Source: Apostichopus japonicus
Lineage: Eukaryota; Echinodermata; Holothuroidea; Aspidochirotida; Stichopodidae
NCBI RefSeq assembly: GCF_037975245.1
Contig: NC_092577.1
Coordinates: forward strand, 573,001 to 637,000
Length of the DNA stretch: 64,000 nucleotides
Direction of reading: 5' to 3'
The first letter of the stretch is position 1; each line of letters opens with the position of its first letter. Under the pieces are notes generated by a model, which was given only the letters and a program-made list of their open reading frames with translations, ran no database searches and had not been told where the DNA came from. Both the position numbers and the translations under genes were made by a program. Below, one piece after another: positions 35,401 through 52,499 of the stretch.

Positions 35401-37837
35401 AAGACACCATCCAGCTACTTTTATAACTTGGAATGTTGCATTACTGTAATTAAGATGGGTTTGGCAACTTCTGAAATGATCAATTTCTGAGCATAACATC
35501 GCAGTTATAGTGGTTTTAGTTTCAATAATTGTCAGATGCAGACTATGAGATGAAAGCATGAAGTGACGCAATGACAACCACGTGACACAATGACAATCAC
35601 GTGACATGATTTTAGACCACTATGTCTCCCAGACAAAGCAACATTTTCCTTTTAATATTTGGGCAGGTTCTTCATCACATATATTTTCATCGTTTAGGTG
35701 ATCACAGAGTTTGCTTTAAAGGAGCAGTTGGATTTACAACTTCATTTAAGAGGATACGTTTAGAAACTTGGTTTGTGTGTTCAATGTATTGGACTATCAA
35801 GAAGAAATCGATACTAGTGATATTTCTGTGTCTGTAATGGATTTATAATGGTAGTAGGGAATGTTATTTTCATGCAGTCCATTCACACCTATTTGATAAT
35901 GTGAATGTACTGCATTTTAAATCCCAAGAGCTGAAAACTACTTAAAGTGAAAATCAGTGTACAAAAAAAAAAGGAATAAAAGGGTATACTAACTGATGTG
36001 TTGTTTTATCGCGAGGGTCTGAAGCTAGATAATCAATTGTTTAGTTTTATTACACCGCACTGCTCCAGTCAATAGTGGGAAAATTACATCGTCTTTACAA
36101 TTAGTTTTTTTTTTGATACGTTTAATTTCTTCATAATGATATATTACTGACACCTTAATCATTTTTAAAGGAACGTGAAATAAAAGTGATAATTAAATCT
36201 CCGAGGTGGTTGCAGATAATGGAGCAAGATGTCAGCTGCTATAGGGAGTTCAACTAGCAATGTGGCATAGTTTTGTTCTCTCTATATATGTTACGGCATT
36301 ATTTGCCATCGAATTATCCCTTTAATCCTATTATGGCCAGCACAGACTGATGTGTTTGAGCAAACATTCATATGAGAATGTTTCATCACTATGGGGCAAC
36401 GGTACCTGACATTAATCACCAGTCAAATGACTGTGTTTGTTGTATACACATATATAATGTCGTCTTAAATCATTGTAGTTCTTGTTTATAACCGTTTAAT
36501 CCGATTCTATATGTAAACTGGCGTTCTAAGGATTTACTTTTTATATGGGCGTGTAATTGTTCGTCTGTCTATATAGTGACGTCATTCCCCGCCCGTGTTA
36601 CGTAATAGGCCCACTCCCACCATCGACCCGGCAGAGAAAGTGAAAAAGTAGTAAGAATTGTCTCATAAATTACATACAGTAAAACGTTTCCTACGTTTAG
36701 AAAATAATGTGTATATAGTACAAGTCCTAAATGATAATTTCAATGAATTTTAATATATCAACGACAGGTTTTTATACATGGTTGACCATGATGGTATACC
36801 ATTCTCGTACATGCGTAATATCTCATATTTTTGCATAGGCCGTGACCTGTTGCAGATCAGTGAGCGAAACTTCCCTAACATCAGTTCAATGTGCTTGAAG
36901 GAAATCGAGAGATCTATTATTTTACAAATTCTAATAACTCCACCCATGTTTGTAGACCTCGATTGACCCATTGTGGACGTGACATCCTCAATATTGCCTC
37001 ATATTGCCATTAATGTCATTTAGTATGAATAGCTATCCTAATGGTATGTGGGCTTAACTTGGCACCTCAGCCTCTTATAACTGATTTTTAAGTGTCCCAT
37101 TAACTAGTGCGGCATTGTCTCAAAACCTTAAGGTGATATAAGACAACAAGGTAGCCGGTTTAGCCGTATCACCCCCCCCCCCCCCCGTCACTGTAATCTA
37201 GTACATAAGGGATTGTCCTAGTTTCCCTCTCACTATAATAGAAGTAGTTTGAATGATCCGCAAAGCATCGACCTAAACGATGTGCCTATAGATTCATCCA
37301 TTAAACTATATTAACTTATCATGGTCGAACGAGCCAGTGTATGTCATGGACGGACGGAACCATGCCGGTCGTATAGCCTATCAAATATTACTGTGGTCAT
37401 GATGATGTATAGGGCGAAGGGAAAGCACTATAACTATAAACCAAACCAACTTGATTAAAGTCTTGCATGATTTCATTTGATATCCTTCAGTCAGATTTAC
37501 CGAGCGTATAGCTTAGCTGTAATATAACACCAAGCAAGGGCGCGGCAACCAAAATATGCGGGTAAAAATACTGAATTTGAAGAGAAAAAAACTATGGACA
37601 ATAATTATACTTATCTTTCAAATTAAATACAAGACAAACTAAGATTCATTCACAACTTGGCTGTTATCATGATTTCGTTCAAAGTTCATGGTTTCAGAAG
37701 GGTTGCAGAGGAATGCAGGATTTCCTGCACTAACCTTCTCAGTGATGATCATATCTTGATTGTTAGAAAGAGATAAGGTGTACAAGGTTGAAGGAAACAT
37801 ATACATGCTCAGCATGTCAGAATTCTAAACGGGTTTT
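35401..37837. other. Intergenic DNA
   Basis: No gene, RNA or clear mobile element recognised. A poly-C run lies near 37170. Short open frames on both strands around 36750-36970 overlap each other and show no family features. Confidence 0.4.
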
Positions 37838-37845
37838 CTTTAAAG

Positions 37846-38377
37846 CAGGGCTTCCCTAACTTTACCCCCCCCCCCCCACGAACCCCCATATGTGGATGTC
37901 AGAGTTGTTCACGAACCGCCAACTTTTCGAGACACGATCTGAGTCATTATTATACTACAATACGTAAAACAGTGCTTCGTAAAATATCAAGTTCGTAGTG
38001 TAATATTGTAATGAAAAAAACAACAAGAGATGAACAAATATTTATTTGGAAACTTCAAGATCAGATCAGCTCTTTATCTTCACGACGTACTGTCATGCGT
38101 ACACCAACTTCACTAACGTCATGCGGCCTGTGTCTGTTTCATAATTAAGTTATTGATCACATGCACGGTACGGTACTACTATGTCAAAAGATGCGTATGG
38201 AAAGCGAAAAAAGTTTGTCAATAGGTACAACTTGCGTATATTACTAAATTATATGGTATATCAGATTTTAGTTCAACAAAAATACTCTAGTTTTTACTTT
38301 TAGAAACGTCTCACGAATCCCCTGGGATGGACTCACGCACCCCTGGGGGTTCATGCACCCCTATAAGGGAACCCCTG
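37846..38377. mobile_element. Non-autonomous hAT element (532 bp) with perfect 8-bp TSD
   Basis: Left end CAGGGCTTCCCTAAC and reverse-complemented right end CAGGGGTTCCCTTAT are inverted terminal repeats. CTTTAAAG flanks both sides (37838-37845, 38378-38385). No transposase coding is visible. The target site overlaps the TTAA flank of the neighbouring MITE. Confidence 0.88.
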
Positions 38378-38383
38378 CTTTAA

Positions 38384-38741
38384 AGGGAGTGAAGACTCGC
38401 GCACTAAGAAACGTCCGATGCCGGTAATCTGACATAGTTTCGAATGAAGTGTAACAGAGGTGTTAGACACCACCATCGATCCCAGAAAATACACACACAG
38501 CTTGCTACCGTCGGTAATTAGACACTAGTGTACAGTCAATACATGGAGCTACGGTCAATACTCACAACACAGTGTACATATAGCAGCGATGGACATCTCA
38601 GTTCCAGATAAAAGATAACAAGGTATCACGTTTCATTACTGTCTGCATTTTGTAGCGACAAGAAGAAACTTCACTTGCAAGCAACGGAAAGTTAATTTTT
38701 TGAGAGGGCGGCATGCGGTTTGAAGCGAGTCTTCAATGCCT
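38384..38741. mobile_element. TTAA-flanked MITE, copy 1
   Basis: About 358 bp between TTAA (38380-38383) and TTAA (38742-38745). Left end AGGGAGTGAAGACTCGC and right end GCGAGTCTTCAATGCCT are inverted repeats. Its interior matches, in reverse orientation, the 50867-51222 element in a MORN2 intron. Confidence 0.8.
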
Positions 38742-38745
38742 TTAA

Positions 38746-41700
38746 GTTTTTTTTTTTTTCACTCATTATCATTTGTCTTCTTTAAAGGGGGCTTCTCGTA
38801 AAAGCTTTGCTACTTCAGTCCTCCTCCACCACCTTGTAAAAATGTTGTACTCTTTTTTAATATATTTGACTGTGGAAATAAAACTCAAGTGACGTTGTTA
38901 CGTAATTGTTCTAGTTGTAACTCTACAAGGCTCTTCCACCTGTGATTCAAATCGTTCTGTTTCCCCGGTTACCTAACGATTTTCCCTAATAGTACTGCAA
39001 CGAAGGGCAGTCTGTGCCGTTGTTTTATATGTTTGTGTGTATGCCTGAGTACACTACTAATACGTGTATGCATAGCCATGCCCTCCCATTGGTTGTTCCC
39101 CTCTACTTTATGTCACGTGCATGCATAGTGAGTGAGCAAGGAGCTAAGAACATCGGCAAATGTAGAGAGAGACTGTAGATGACTTGTAATTCGCTATATA
39201 TAGCTGCCATATTTATTTTAGTATTTTGATAATATGAATAGAGTTGAACCCTGACTTCAAGTTGAGCGATCTACGGTGTTTCTACTTATCGTGGTGAAAA
39301 GTTATTACGTCATAGGGATACTTGCTGACGTCACAGGGCACGAATTCCTCCTCAAGATAGGCCAACACGTTACATCGCGAGTGTGAGTGATAGCCATGGT
39401 ATATGGCAAGCCATATGGGACAAACACCTCATAATATTTCCTCGCGTTACGGAATATATACGCGTATTAATTCAAACATATACGCGTATTAAATCAGACA
39501 ATAACTGGCATGTCTTATAGCTTTCACCCACATTGCAGCCTCGCCAGTGAAATAAATGAGCCTTTGCAAAATTGGTATCTATTGACGTACACTCAGGCCA
39601 AACGTACTTGATCTAGACAACAGCATGACTTAATACGTGTATATATTCGAATTAATCCGCATATATGTATTCAAATTAATCCTCGTATGTTTTCGAATTA
39701 ATACGGTTTACATTCGAATTAATACGCGGATATATTTGCGCCTTATGATTGGCAAATAATATAAACGCGTATGTATTCGAATTACTACGCGTATATTCGT
39801 ATTAATACGCGGATATTTTATGCAGTGTTTGTCCCAAGTGGCTTGCCAAAATCGTTTGTGTTTGTTCATATACCTCCATGGTTTGTTCAAGCGAATTGGA
39901 AAGTCAGAGATCAAGAAAAGGTCAATTTCAGGTCCACCGACCTGGTTAACTATTTGCGGATATATATATATATATAAGGCTAACTACTGAAGTAATATCA
40001 ACGACTTAATGGCATTTAAGTGCGAGACTAGAAAGTTTAAGGTCATCAAATCCAGGAACGATTTCCGTGGCAGACATTATTACCGGAAAGCAAGAAAGCT
40101 TAATGAATTCTTGCCTTATAAATTTATGGACGGAATAACCGGATTGCTAGAGCAACTGAGGAAAATGTGTGCTAAAGTCAAGCACCAGGCATCAGAAAAG
40201 AGTTCCAGGTAACCTAACCATTGCAAAGTTACTAACTACCTGAAAATTGATGACAGATAACAATCAAAGTTATTGGAGGCGGAAGACCCTCTCATCCACT
40301 TAAAAGAGTAAAAGTCAAATCCTGTGACAGTTAAGTACATAGCAAACAGCAGTTCTTCAGAGAAGCGGTGCTCAACGTTTAAACAATGGTCTGAGGGTCA
40401 TTTTGGAAGAAGGTGTTAGCTCTGGCATATTGTTTCAATCTCCTAAATTCATTTGGCACTCGGGACTAAATGTTAACTGTCTCAGGCTTTGAGCTGTTAC
40501 GAGTGATGAAAGGTTTTTGCCCTGTAGTATAGAACTAGGAATTACAGTAGGTTTCAGAAATGGTGACCAATATAACAACATTTTCAAGTAGTCCCAAGAG
40601 AGAAATGTGACAGCTCCCTATGGCTGATGTAAAATATGAAAATGCCGGACTCCCAACCCTTCCTCAACACAGGGTGACAGGAATATCATTGTGACCTGTA
40701 CAACCTTGCGGAGGAAGGTAATAAATGTTAGTATCTCACAGTTTTAACAATTACGTGGTGGATTAGTGACTACCTCAAATGACCTTTGGCCTCTGCAGAA
40801 TCAAAAGGGTTCTTGCTCTCAATAAGTTGGATCCCTGCACGTAAATTCAAGCTTTCCGTTTTTAGTCTGAGAGCTTACAAGGTTTTCAGACTTTGACCTC
40901 TGTTGACCTCAAATTTGAACTCTGCAGGAAACAAAGGAGTCCATCTACACAATAGGCGCATCCATGTTCTATGGAGTTCATCCAACCTCTACTTTGGACA
41001 GTAACCTCTTTTGACCTCAAATGATTTTCCACCTCGCACAGAAAATTTCAAATTTCTTCTACACAATATGGTGCATTCACATACCAAATATGAAGTTCAT
41101 CCAAATTGTGCTTTTTGCGTTATTGTGCTGACAATGATCGTCCAATGGGAGCACGAGAAACTTACAAGTCAATTTAACTATCGCGCATTAGGCGCACCAT
41201 AGACGTTACTATAGTAACACAATTATGATGAAAAGTACAAAACTTGACAATTGACATAACTTGACAATTGACAGAAAGCCAATTACACTCACTTACCTAT
41301 TACTGGCAATAACATCCTTCCAACGTTATGGGAATATGATGACGTATTCAAAAACGTCACCCATATTAACCACGTGATCAGGCAGATGACAAATCCCCAT
41401 ATTAGCTTGTCTAGGCGACAAAATTGCGATCTCATTGTAAGCAAGCTTCGGCAAACTCCTGTTACAAGCAGAACCCAGTGAGCACAGTTAACCAACAAGA
41501 CGAGTATCGAGCAACCTGTGGGAATGGGTAATAATCGGGATTAATTGGTCGAAATAAAATATAAGGCTTCTTGTGACGTCATCATATATTGCTGATCCCC
41601 CTGTTTGACAGATGTCAAAGAGAGCTGGTTCTGGCCTGTTTAGCAGATTGACTGATATAATATGAATAAATGGGTTGAATATACAACAATTATAAATTTT

Positions 41701-41830
41701 GAATTTGTAATTCAAGATACCGACATCGGAAATATTTCTCAAATTATTACTTTATTGTTACATTATGTATGAATGTTTTCCCAACATTAAAGCCTTCTGC
41801 TGAAGTTGTCATGTACGGTTATATTATGAA
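38746..41830. other. Intergenic DNA with one short open frame
   Basis: Besides the motif cluster at 39440-39815 there is a 67-codon plus-strand frame at 40009-40212, rich in Lys/Arg, without recognised homology. I do not call it a gene. The rest is featureless to me. Confidence 0.35.
39440..39815. repeat. Cluster of CGAATTAATACGCG motifs
   Basis: Variants of ATTCGAATTAATACGCGTAT recur about eight times in both orientations at irregular spacing, so this is not a simple tandem array. Confidence 0.7.
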
Positions 41831-41834
41831 GAAC

Positions 41835-42070
41835 ATGAACTTATGCATTCTCGAAACTTAAAAGTTGTTGCTCTGGTTACTACGAGATATCATGCCGGGT
41901 ATAACAGGCAACGTGAAACCTCAACCTTCACTGACTGCCGTCACAACATTTTTGTTTATAAGGTTTACAGTAGGCTACCGTTAGAACTTCGTAAGGATGA
42001 AAACTGTTTTTTGCAATTTCAAGATACCACTAGGCTAACAAGATTGCAAGGGAAGCCCAGAAAATCAAAA
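41835..42070 (+). pseudogene. Possible reverse-transcriptase C-terminal remnant
   Basis: A plus-strand frame from about 41843 reads [18 protein letters not shown], which resembles the SLPxExR-x-FK tail of non-LTR retrotransposon ORFs. It runs directly into the (TA)n tract at 42073. Family assignment is tentative. Confidence 0.4.
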
Positions 42071-42071
42071 C

Positions 42072-42285
<214 letters not shown>

Positions 42286-42390
42286 AAAATCCACGTATAC
42301 TCCAAAAGAAAATATTATTAGAAAAAAAGCAGAGATATAAGATATGACTCATAATTGACAAATAAATAGTATTGTTTTAGAGAATATGTT

Positions 42391-42430
42391 GGAATTTCCG
42401 GTCCCCCTGGTCACCTTCGTCAGCAATACT
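42391..42430 (-). ncRNA. Degenerate hammerhead-like core
   Basis: On the minus strand, CTGACGA (42423-42417) is followed by GGT...ACC pairing and GGAAA, resembling the hammerhead-like motif at 56323. An extra G before GAAA and weak stems make it probably inactive. Confidence 0.3.
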
Positions 42431-43494
42431 TGGCAGTCGAATGAAAAGTAAAAAATGTTACACAATGAAAGTATGACGCCAGGTTAGTATAAGTGGCATT
42501 GATGGAATTAACGACCAAATAAACCATGACTATACAGGAACTGTGTATTTGTCAAGTCTGTAACACAAATATATTCCAATGTTGGTTGTTACCACCCTTC
42601 TTTATGTACACATCTAACGATTTCTTGTAACTCTATAATATAGAGTTATAAGATAAACTTACCTTCGCCTCTCAAGCAAAAATGTGGTCTTTTATCTCAG
42701 ATCTCCTTTTGCACAAAAGTTAAAGCATTTCTCCTCTTTCTCAAGTTGTTTGGCCTCGGTCAAGTTTTTGTAGATGATACCAATGTGTTCCTTTTATAGT
42801 GATTGTAGAGTAATTCGTTGAAGGATCCCAGACTCTCAGACAGCTCAAACATTGGTTTGTCCCTAATAAGTTTACCCAACATTGTATAGGGAAAACAAGT
42901 TACTATACAATCTTTCAGACTAATGATAAAGGTCACTATTGTTGCGACACTTTTGTTTTTGATGGGTAGGTAGTACAATAAACAAGTCGCCTAGCACGAG
43001 CTCTTAGGACTAATCAGAGTTGATAAGCATTCTTGAGTGAACCATAGTTATGATCTTTGTACTCCTTGAGTGAAGTATATAAGTATTTTCTATCACTTAA
43101 GAGAGGTTCTTCACATAGCCACAAAGGTTCAAAGTTATTATTTGTTTATTAACGTACACTTTGAGTCACGCTGTTGAGATTGATAGTGCAGCTAAAGGTT
43201 AGACTTGAGACCTCTTCAAACGGTCATTCAAATAAGATAAAGGATACTGACTGACTCATAACCCAGGCGTTATCCTAATTGTCTCATGATCAGAGAGATT
43301 CATTCTTACTGCAAGTACTAGGCTGCTTTATTTATATTTATTGTAGCGATAAGTTTTCTAATGTCATTTTCTTAAGCTGTAAGCCAAATGTTTCCAATTA
43401 TTCCATCGCTACTCGTAATAGAAATGAATTTACAGAGACCCGCCTTATGTTGATCGGTTTTTCTCATGTTAATCTGTTCCTTGTAACGTTACTC

Positions 43495-43830
43495 GGTTCC
43501 TTCTCAGTTTAATCTGTTCCTTCTCATGTTAATCTGTTCCTTCTCATGTTAATCTGTTCCTTCTCATGTTAATCTGTTCCTTGTCATGTTAATCTGTTGC
43601 TTGTCATGTTAATCTGTTGCTTGTCCTGTTAATCTGTTCCTTCTAATGTTAATCTGTTCCTTCTAATGTTACTCGGTTCCTCATGTTAATCTGTTCCTTG
43701 TCATGTTAATCTGTTCCTTGTCATGTTAATCTGTTCCTTGTCATGTTAATCTGTTCTTTACTCATGTTAATCATGTTCTTACACTACACATGTTAATCTG
43801 TTCTTTACTCATGTTACTCTGTTTTTGTAA
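43495..43830. repeat. 20-bp tandem repeat
   Basis: About 16 copies of TTCTCATGTTAATCTGTTCC and variants. Confidence 0.93.
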
Positions 43831-44937
43831 ACAACTCATGTTGATCTGATCTGAACTTATCTAATTTAATCTGAACTAAACTGATCTGAAATAGATTTAG
43901 GTCTGTGCAGATCACCGGTCTACCAAGTTCAATAGCACACCTCAGACCTGTTCGGTCGGAAGAGGGGGGAGGGGGGGGGGGGTGGGGGTTCTGGTGGTGA
44001 CTGATATTAAGAATCAGTCCTTCATAATCCTTACTCGTAATATGATGTGAACTATGTGTGCCTGGAGATCTCGGTCAAGATCTTGGCCTGGTTTGGACTA
44101 TATAGCTATAGCTGGATCCAGTCGAATATACTGGATCCGATCATCCTGCTACTGTACAGGTGGCGATCAAATGCAAAAACACACATACATACACGCACAT
44201 ATACACACACACATACATACGCACACACACATCCGCTCTCGCTTTCGAATAGCTTTACGCTTCCTTATATTCAGTCATGAATCGTTGGAACATATAATGG
44301 GTTGGTATAGTGTTCCAACATGTAGCCTAGGCCTTTATGTATAACAGAAATGAAATATTTTACCTTAGACTCACCAGGTGCCTGGAGTAGTCCTAAGTTG
44401 TCCTATCTCCACACTAGCTACACATATTATCACACACACGGGCCTCTCTCTGGATTACGTCACAAGGCATATATGGGTCCGTCCTGAATACTGAAAATAT
44501 ATGCTATCTTTTAACTCCAAGTATACATGAACTATAATTCCCGCGCCAGAAGTTCAAAGTACATGGCGTGGTCAACAGGCCGGGAATCGATCGATGAAAC
44601 AACGTAGCACAGTAAACTCAACAATGTAAACCGTCCCTAACAACTCCAACCACTTCGTAAATAAGGAGTGAGGCTGTTCATTTCCTCGACTCTTTACCAA
44701 GTCTTGCTTGTGTAAATGTCAACGAGCCGATAGTTATCTCAGTTTTAAATAGGGTAATAGAAAAACAAGTTTGCCTTCCCACACACATTACTACATATCG
44801 GAAAACTTAAGCATAGTATGCATGTATGGTGATACTACGTGCAGCGGACGAAATCAGAAAATCATAAATAATTCATTTCCGTAACCAAACGTTTCTGCGG
44901 TCTGCACGTTATTAGTGCATACCCTGGCACACACACA

Positions 44938-45134
<197 letters not shown>

Positions 45135-47356
45135 GTGCGCTTGCGATACGGCTAAGCTAGGGATAAATGATATCATAGTAATTTGCAAACTTAGTCTCTT
45201 TCGGTGAGGTTTGTCTTATCTACATATATATAGCTCTACACTGGCACCTGCAACTTTGTATGACTGATACTCTCTCCCTTCTTCCCCAACTGACTGTCCC
45301 GTCTCCTTTGTTGATATTACGTGTATTTACTGAGGGAGGGAGCAATGCACCCCAAGAAGAGCCGCAAGTTTTCAGGGTAGCCAGTCGTCACCGAAGAAGA
45401 ACAGCGGAGCCTAAGTTATTCAAACCTGACTTAAAATGAGCCAGCTCATGGAATGGAGATGTACAGATGCTGGAGTTTCGTATATGATGAAGTGTGAAAT
45501 ATGCAATGATGACCATTAGTCGATGCGACATAAATTATGTGATGAACTCCCCTTCCCCTGCCTCCCCTGCCTTCCCTTTCCCCTATTTTACCTCACACCA
45601 CCCCTCGCAGTCAAGACAAGCAAACACCATTAGTATATATGTATAATAGAGATATACTTGATGAACAAAATGCACAGATAAGAAAAATCTATTTGCATTT
45701 GCAGTTTTAAAGTTTCCTTTGATTACATTCAATTATCATGACTTAATGAATGAGCAATCTCATTATAACACCATCGCCAAGCGACATATGCTTGCATTTT
45801 CTTTTACGTTTACATTCTTTATTTTCTGTAATGGAGATGGCTTTGCAAAGAGTGATTCGAAAAATAACCAACTCATTGCATTGGTTTCAATGTCAGTCAT
45901 CACTCTCAGTATTCTAGTGAAAATATAACAAGAAAAGACAAAGGGAAGGTATAATTAAAAGGCATTATCTCCAAATGGAATTATGACATCAATCATTTAT
46001 AAAATGATAACCCCAGACACGACTATAATAGCACTTTAAAATCTAGGCCTGCAAGTGGAACAGACATGTTCTTAGCTGTTGTGGGTACGTTTTTCATCAC
46101 AATTACTCTTTATGATATGAATTATGATGCTTGTGTTTGTGTTTCCTTTAAAGTTATTAGAGAAAAGTATCATATTCTTGAAATACCTGACATTTAATTC
46201 TAACGTTTAGTTGCTCTTTGAGAAGTATCCGACCATGTTGGATTTGGCGGAGTCAGGTATCAGGAAACGAGCATGTCTTGTTACTAACTGTGCGAGCTCT
46301 TGGACCAGAACTACGGCAGGATGATCATTAACCGTGCATGTGGCGAGTCTAGACAGTTATTTTTAGTGTCTGCTCATTTCTACATTAACCTGTCATTGTG
46401 CACTGTGTTTTTATATAATGAGGGAGGGATGGGGGATAGTTAGGGTCATGCAGGGTCAGGGGTAAGTAAGGGTAGTGACACAGGTTGCTGTAATGTGATT
46501 TGAGGTCAGGCTCAAATCCCCCCCCCCCTCCCTGATGTTCCATCTTGGACACGCACCTGGTCACGATGATGGCTTTTCGGGCGCAGTATCCAAAGTGGTA
46601 TCTCGATTAAATTTAAATAAATGATATGATTGTATGATAAATCCATGCACTAGTATCACGATATTCAGGACTGTCGCCACCTATTATTGTACAATACATC
46701 TCTCATCGATATAAAATGAACAAATTCAATGTTAAAGGTTTCGTCGATAGAAGACACGAGGACAGTTTGTAGATGAAATGAGGACAAGAGATCTTCGCGA
46801 TAAGCTGTTAGTCAATAACGAATCAAGAACGAATCTTGAAAAACAAACATTCGGTCACGTGGTTGGCTGTTGATACTGTATTGGCTATACAGGAAATACT
46901 GACAGGAAGCTGTTGACTGGGATCGGATGCGTATTTGTTTCATATGCCTAAGCTGTGTACAAACCTAAGCTGTCTATAAGATTAGAGTAAAAATAGAGTT
47001 ATGCCAATATGTCCTATATGTAGAAGAATTGTGAACTTACTTGAAGACTTAGTGACAGCCGTACGTATATCGGTAGATTGTAACGCATTGAGAAAACATG
47101 TCATGACACAGAAAATTAAACAACAAAGACCTTCTACAATGTTTATCAATTGATTGAGACAAACTTCTGGTAGTATAAGGTTATGACTTACTTTGCCATT
47201 ACGATAAAGATCCTAAGAACATGAGTACCTAATAATCACAATCAATGCGCTTTTCATGGAAGAAACGTAACGTGATATTCTGTAGTCGGTCTCCACATGG
47301 CGGGTTACACGAAGCCAAATCCATATCACTGAATGCCAGACGCGTATCCATGAGAC

Positions 47357-47418
47357 GGGCAGGGGGGCAGGGAGGGGAGGGGCAGAGAGGGGAGGGAGGG
47401 GCAGGGAGGGAGGGGAGG
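47357..47418. repeat. G-rich GGGGAGGGGCAGA minisatellite, left half
   Basis: Repeats of GGGGCAGGGAGGGGAGGGGC type. The same array resumes at 48063, on the other side of the hAT element. Confidence 0.9.
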
Positions 47419-48062
47419 CAGGGCCGTCTTAAGAGATCACCGGGCCCTGGGCCCGGCAATGGAGCGGGGCCCCTCAATCAAGTGAGTTCGAAAAAAGTTG
47501 CGTGAAAAATTGACATCCTTGACAATCGCTCAAGCATAGACATGCCTGCATTTACCACCCCTCCCTATGTCGCGCATAAAGCATAAAACTTTAGCTGAAT
47601 AACATACGTGATATATCTAAAAGCTGAAATACATTATAGAAGAGTAATCTTCCAGTTGCCCTCCGTCCCTTCTCTAACAATACTGGACTCACGGTTTGTA
47701 ACACCCTTGTGTTGAGTCTTTCAACTGGGGGAACTAACGGAACTTGCGGCATTTCTTGATCGTAAACTGTGTATGATTGGCTGAAAGTCAATCTTTTTGA
47801 GGTGTTTGGAGGTGTTGTAAGCCTTCAGGGCATTGTATATTCCAGGGTTGCCAACTCAGATTCGAATATTTAATGTCAAACTCTCAAGTGTTTCACCAAC
47901 TCTCGTCACAAGTTGTCAAGTATCGAATTCAATCAGGCATAATGGCCTATTCAATAAGTTTTCCTCCCATATTAAGACATGGGTTACTACGATTGCGGGG
48001 CCCCTGGCATCGCGGGGCCCTGGGCCCTGGGCCCAGTGGGCCCATGCGTTAAGACGGCCCTG
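47419..48062. mobile_element. Non-autonomous hAT element (644 bp) splitting a minisatellite
   Basis: Perfect 14-bp inverted termini CAGGGCCGTCTTAA at both ends. AGGGGAGG lies on both sides (47411-47418 and 48063-48070) as an 8-bp duplication, although the repetitive target makes the TSD less certain. No transposase. Confidence 0.85.
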
Positions 48063-48140
48063 AGGGGAGGGGATGGGCAGAGAGGGGAGGGGAGGGGCAG
48101 AGAGGGGAGGGGAGAGAGGGGAGGGGCAGAGATGAGGAGT
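48063..48140. repeat. G-rich minisatellite, right half
   Basis: Continuation of the array at 47357-47418, with GGGGAGGGGCAGAGAGGGGA units. Confidence 0.88.
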
Positions 48141-49102
48141 GAGCAGGGGAGACTTGGTAGAACCTTTGGAATTACAGTTGACAACACAAACACGGTGACA
48201 TATATCATCAGTTTTGGTCCATTTTCTCTAGCTATAATGTTGCTTTTATTGCAAGTTCTCAATTAACCAGGCTTCCTTGGAACTCCAAATTGTTAGTTGG
48301 AAGTGTAACTTGAGTAGGTTCTGGGTTCTTTATCATTTTTCAACTATAGGGATGCGCTTGACGTCAGCTAGTTTTCCTTTGTTCAGCAAAGAGAGTGCTA
48401 TACAATCAAATTATCAATTTCCGTTTCACATGGACTTACAAAAAAATTGTTTTTCTTCAAAATTCGTACTGTAAATATCCTAACATATTTACTTACAGTA
48501 TATCACGACTTAGCTCTCTGCTCCTAATTTCATGTACATACTGTCTTAGTTTCGTCTGTTTTCGAAATTTTATAACATGGATGGCTTGTGCAATGATTTG
48601 AGGCGGCATTCTTGCAAGGACGTTACTTCTCTTTGAAACGTCGAAATTTTCAATGTCCCGTAGGTTATGATCCTATCTTCGTCCGGTAAACATCCCAGAA
48701 CAAAACATTTTTCTTCCCTCACCTTTCAAGACATCGATCTGGCAGTTCAGGAAATGTTTTTTTGGCTCTTGAAACTAATTGGGATCGAATCTGTTGTTCG
48801 CTATGTAACACTGCCGTTTTGCAGTGGCTTTGGCATTGATATTAACTTTACGGAATTTGTTTTTGCCAAATTCGACACTTGACGGTCATATGGAGAATAA
48901 CAATCTTATACTCCCACAAGGTACCTTCCGGTGGCCATAGCAACGCGAAACCCTTTCAAAAGAAGTTATTACATTTTATCCGTTTTTCTTCCAGCATTTT
49001 CCCATCTTTAATTTTTGTATAGGCTAAATTATACAGCTCAGATGTAAGTTTGTCACCTCCGCGTGAAAATTTCGTTGTTAAATTAACTTTTAAAGTGACG
49101 GA

Positions 49103-52085
<2,983 letters not shown>

Positions 52086-52470
52086 CCAGTATCAATGAAC
52101 AGAAGCTACACTGCTGATGTGATGGAGAAAACAAACACTATAAACTGAATGTCAGCTGTGTACAGCTCTACATATGTCTATCAATGGAATTATTGCATAT
52201 ATAGCTATATGCAAAAACTACAATCTATGTATCAGCTATTGACAGCTATCCTACACAAGCCAAACAATGGTAAATTATGGGATATTAACATAGAGAATAG
52301 AATAACTTATATCTGTATATCAGCTATTGACAGCTATCCTATACCACTTTATAATGATGTATGGTCTAACAATGTCTCGTCAAAAATCAATCACCATGGC
52401 ATTTGCTTAGAGCTTGTTGTGTTTCTGTAGTAACTACTCCTACCACACCAAAATGTAAGCACAAAATCTA

Positions 52471-52476
52471 AATAAA
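52471..52476 (+). terminator. MORN2 poly(A) signal
   Basis: AATAAA 386 bases after the stop, followed by AAGTG and a T/G-rich stretch. It is the first canonical signal downstream. Confidence 0.7.
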
Positions 52477-52499
52477 AGTGTTAAAAACAGTGTAAGAGT

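Noticed and set aside
40009-40212. 67-codon basic open frame starting MAFKCETRKFKVIKS
   Set aside because: Plausible composition but no family, splice or repeat support; not called as a gene.
44047-44344. Overlapping plus-strand frames of 77 and 96 codons
   Set aside because: They run through a (CA)n tract in two frames and show no domain.
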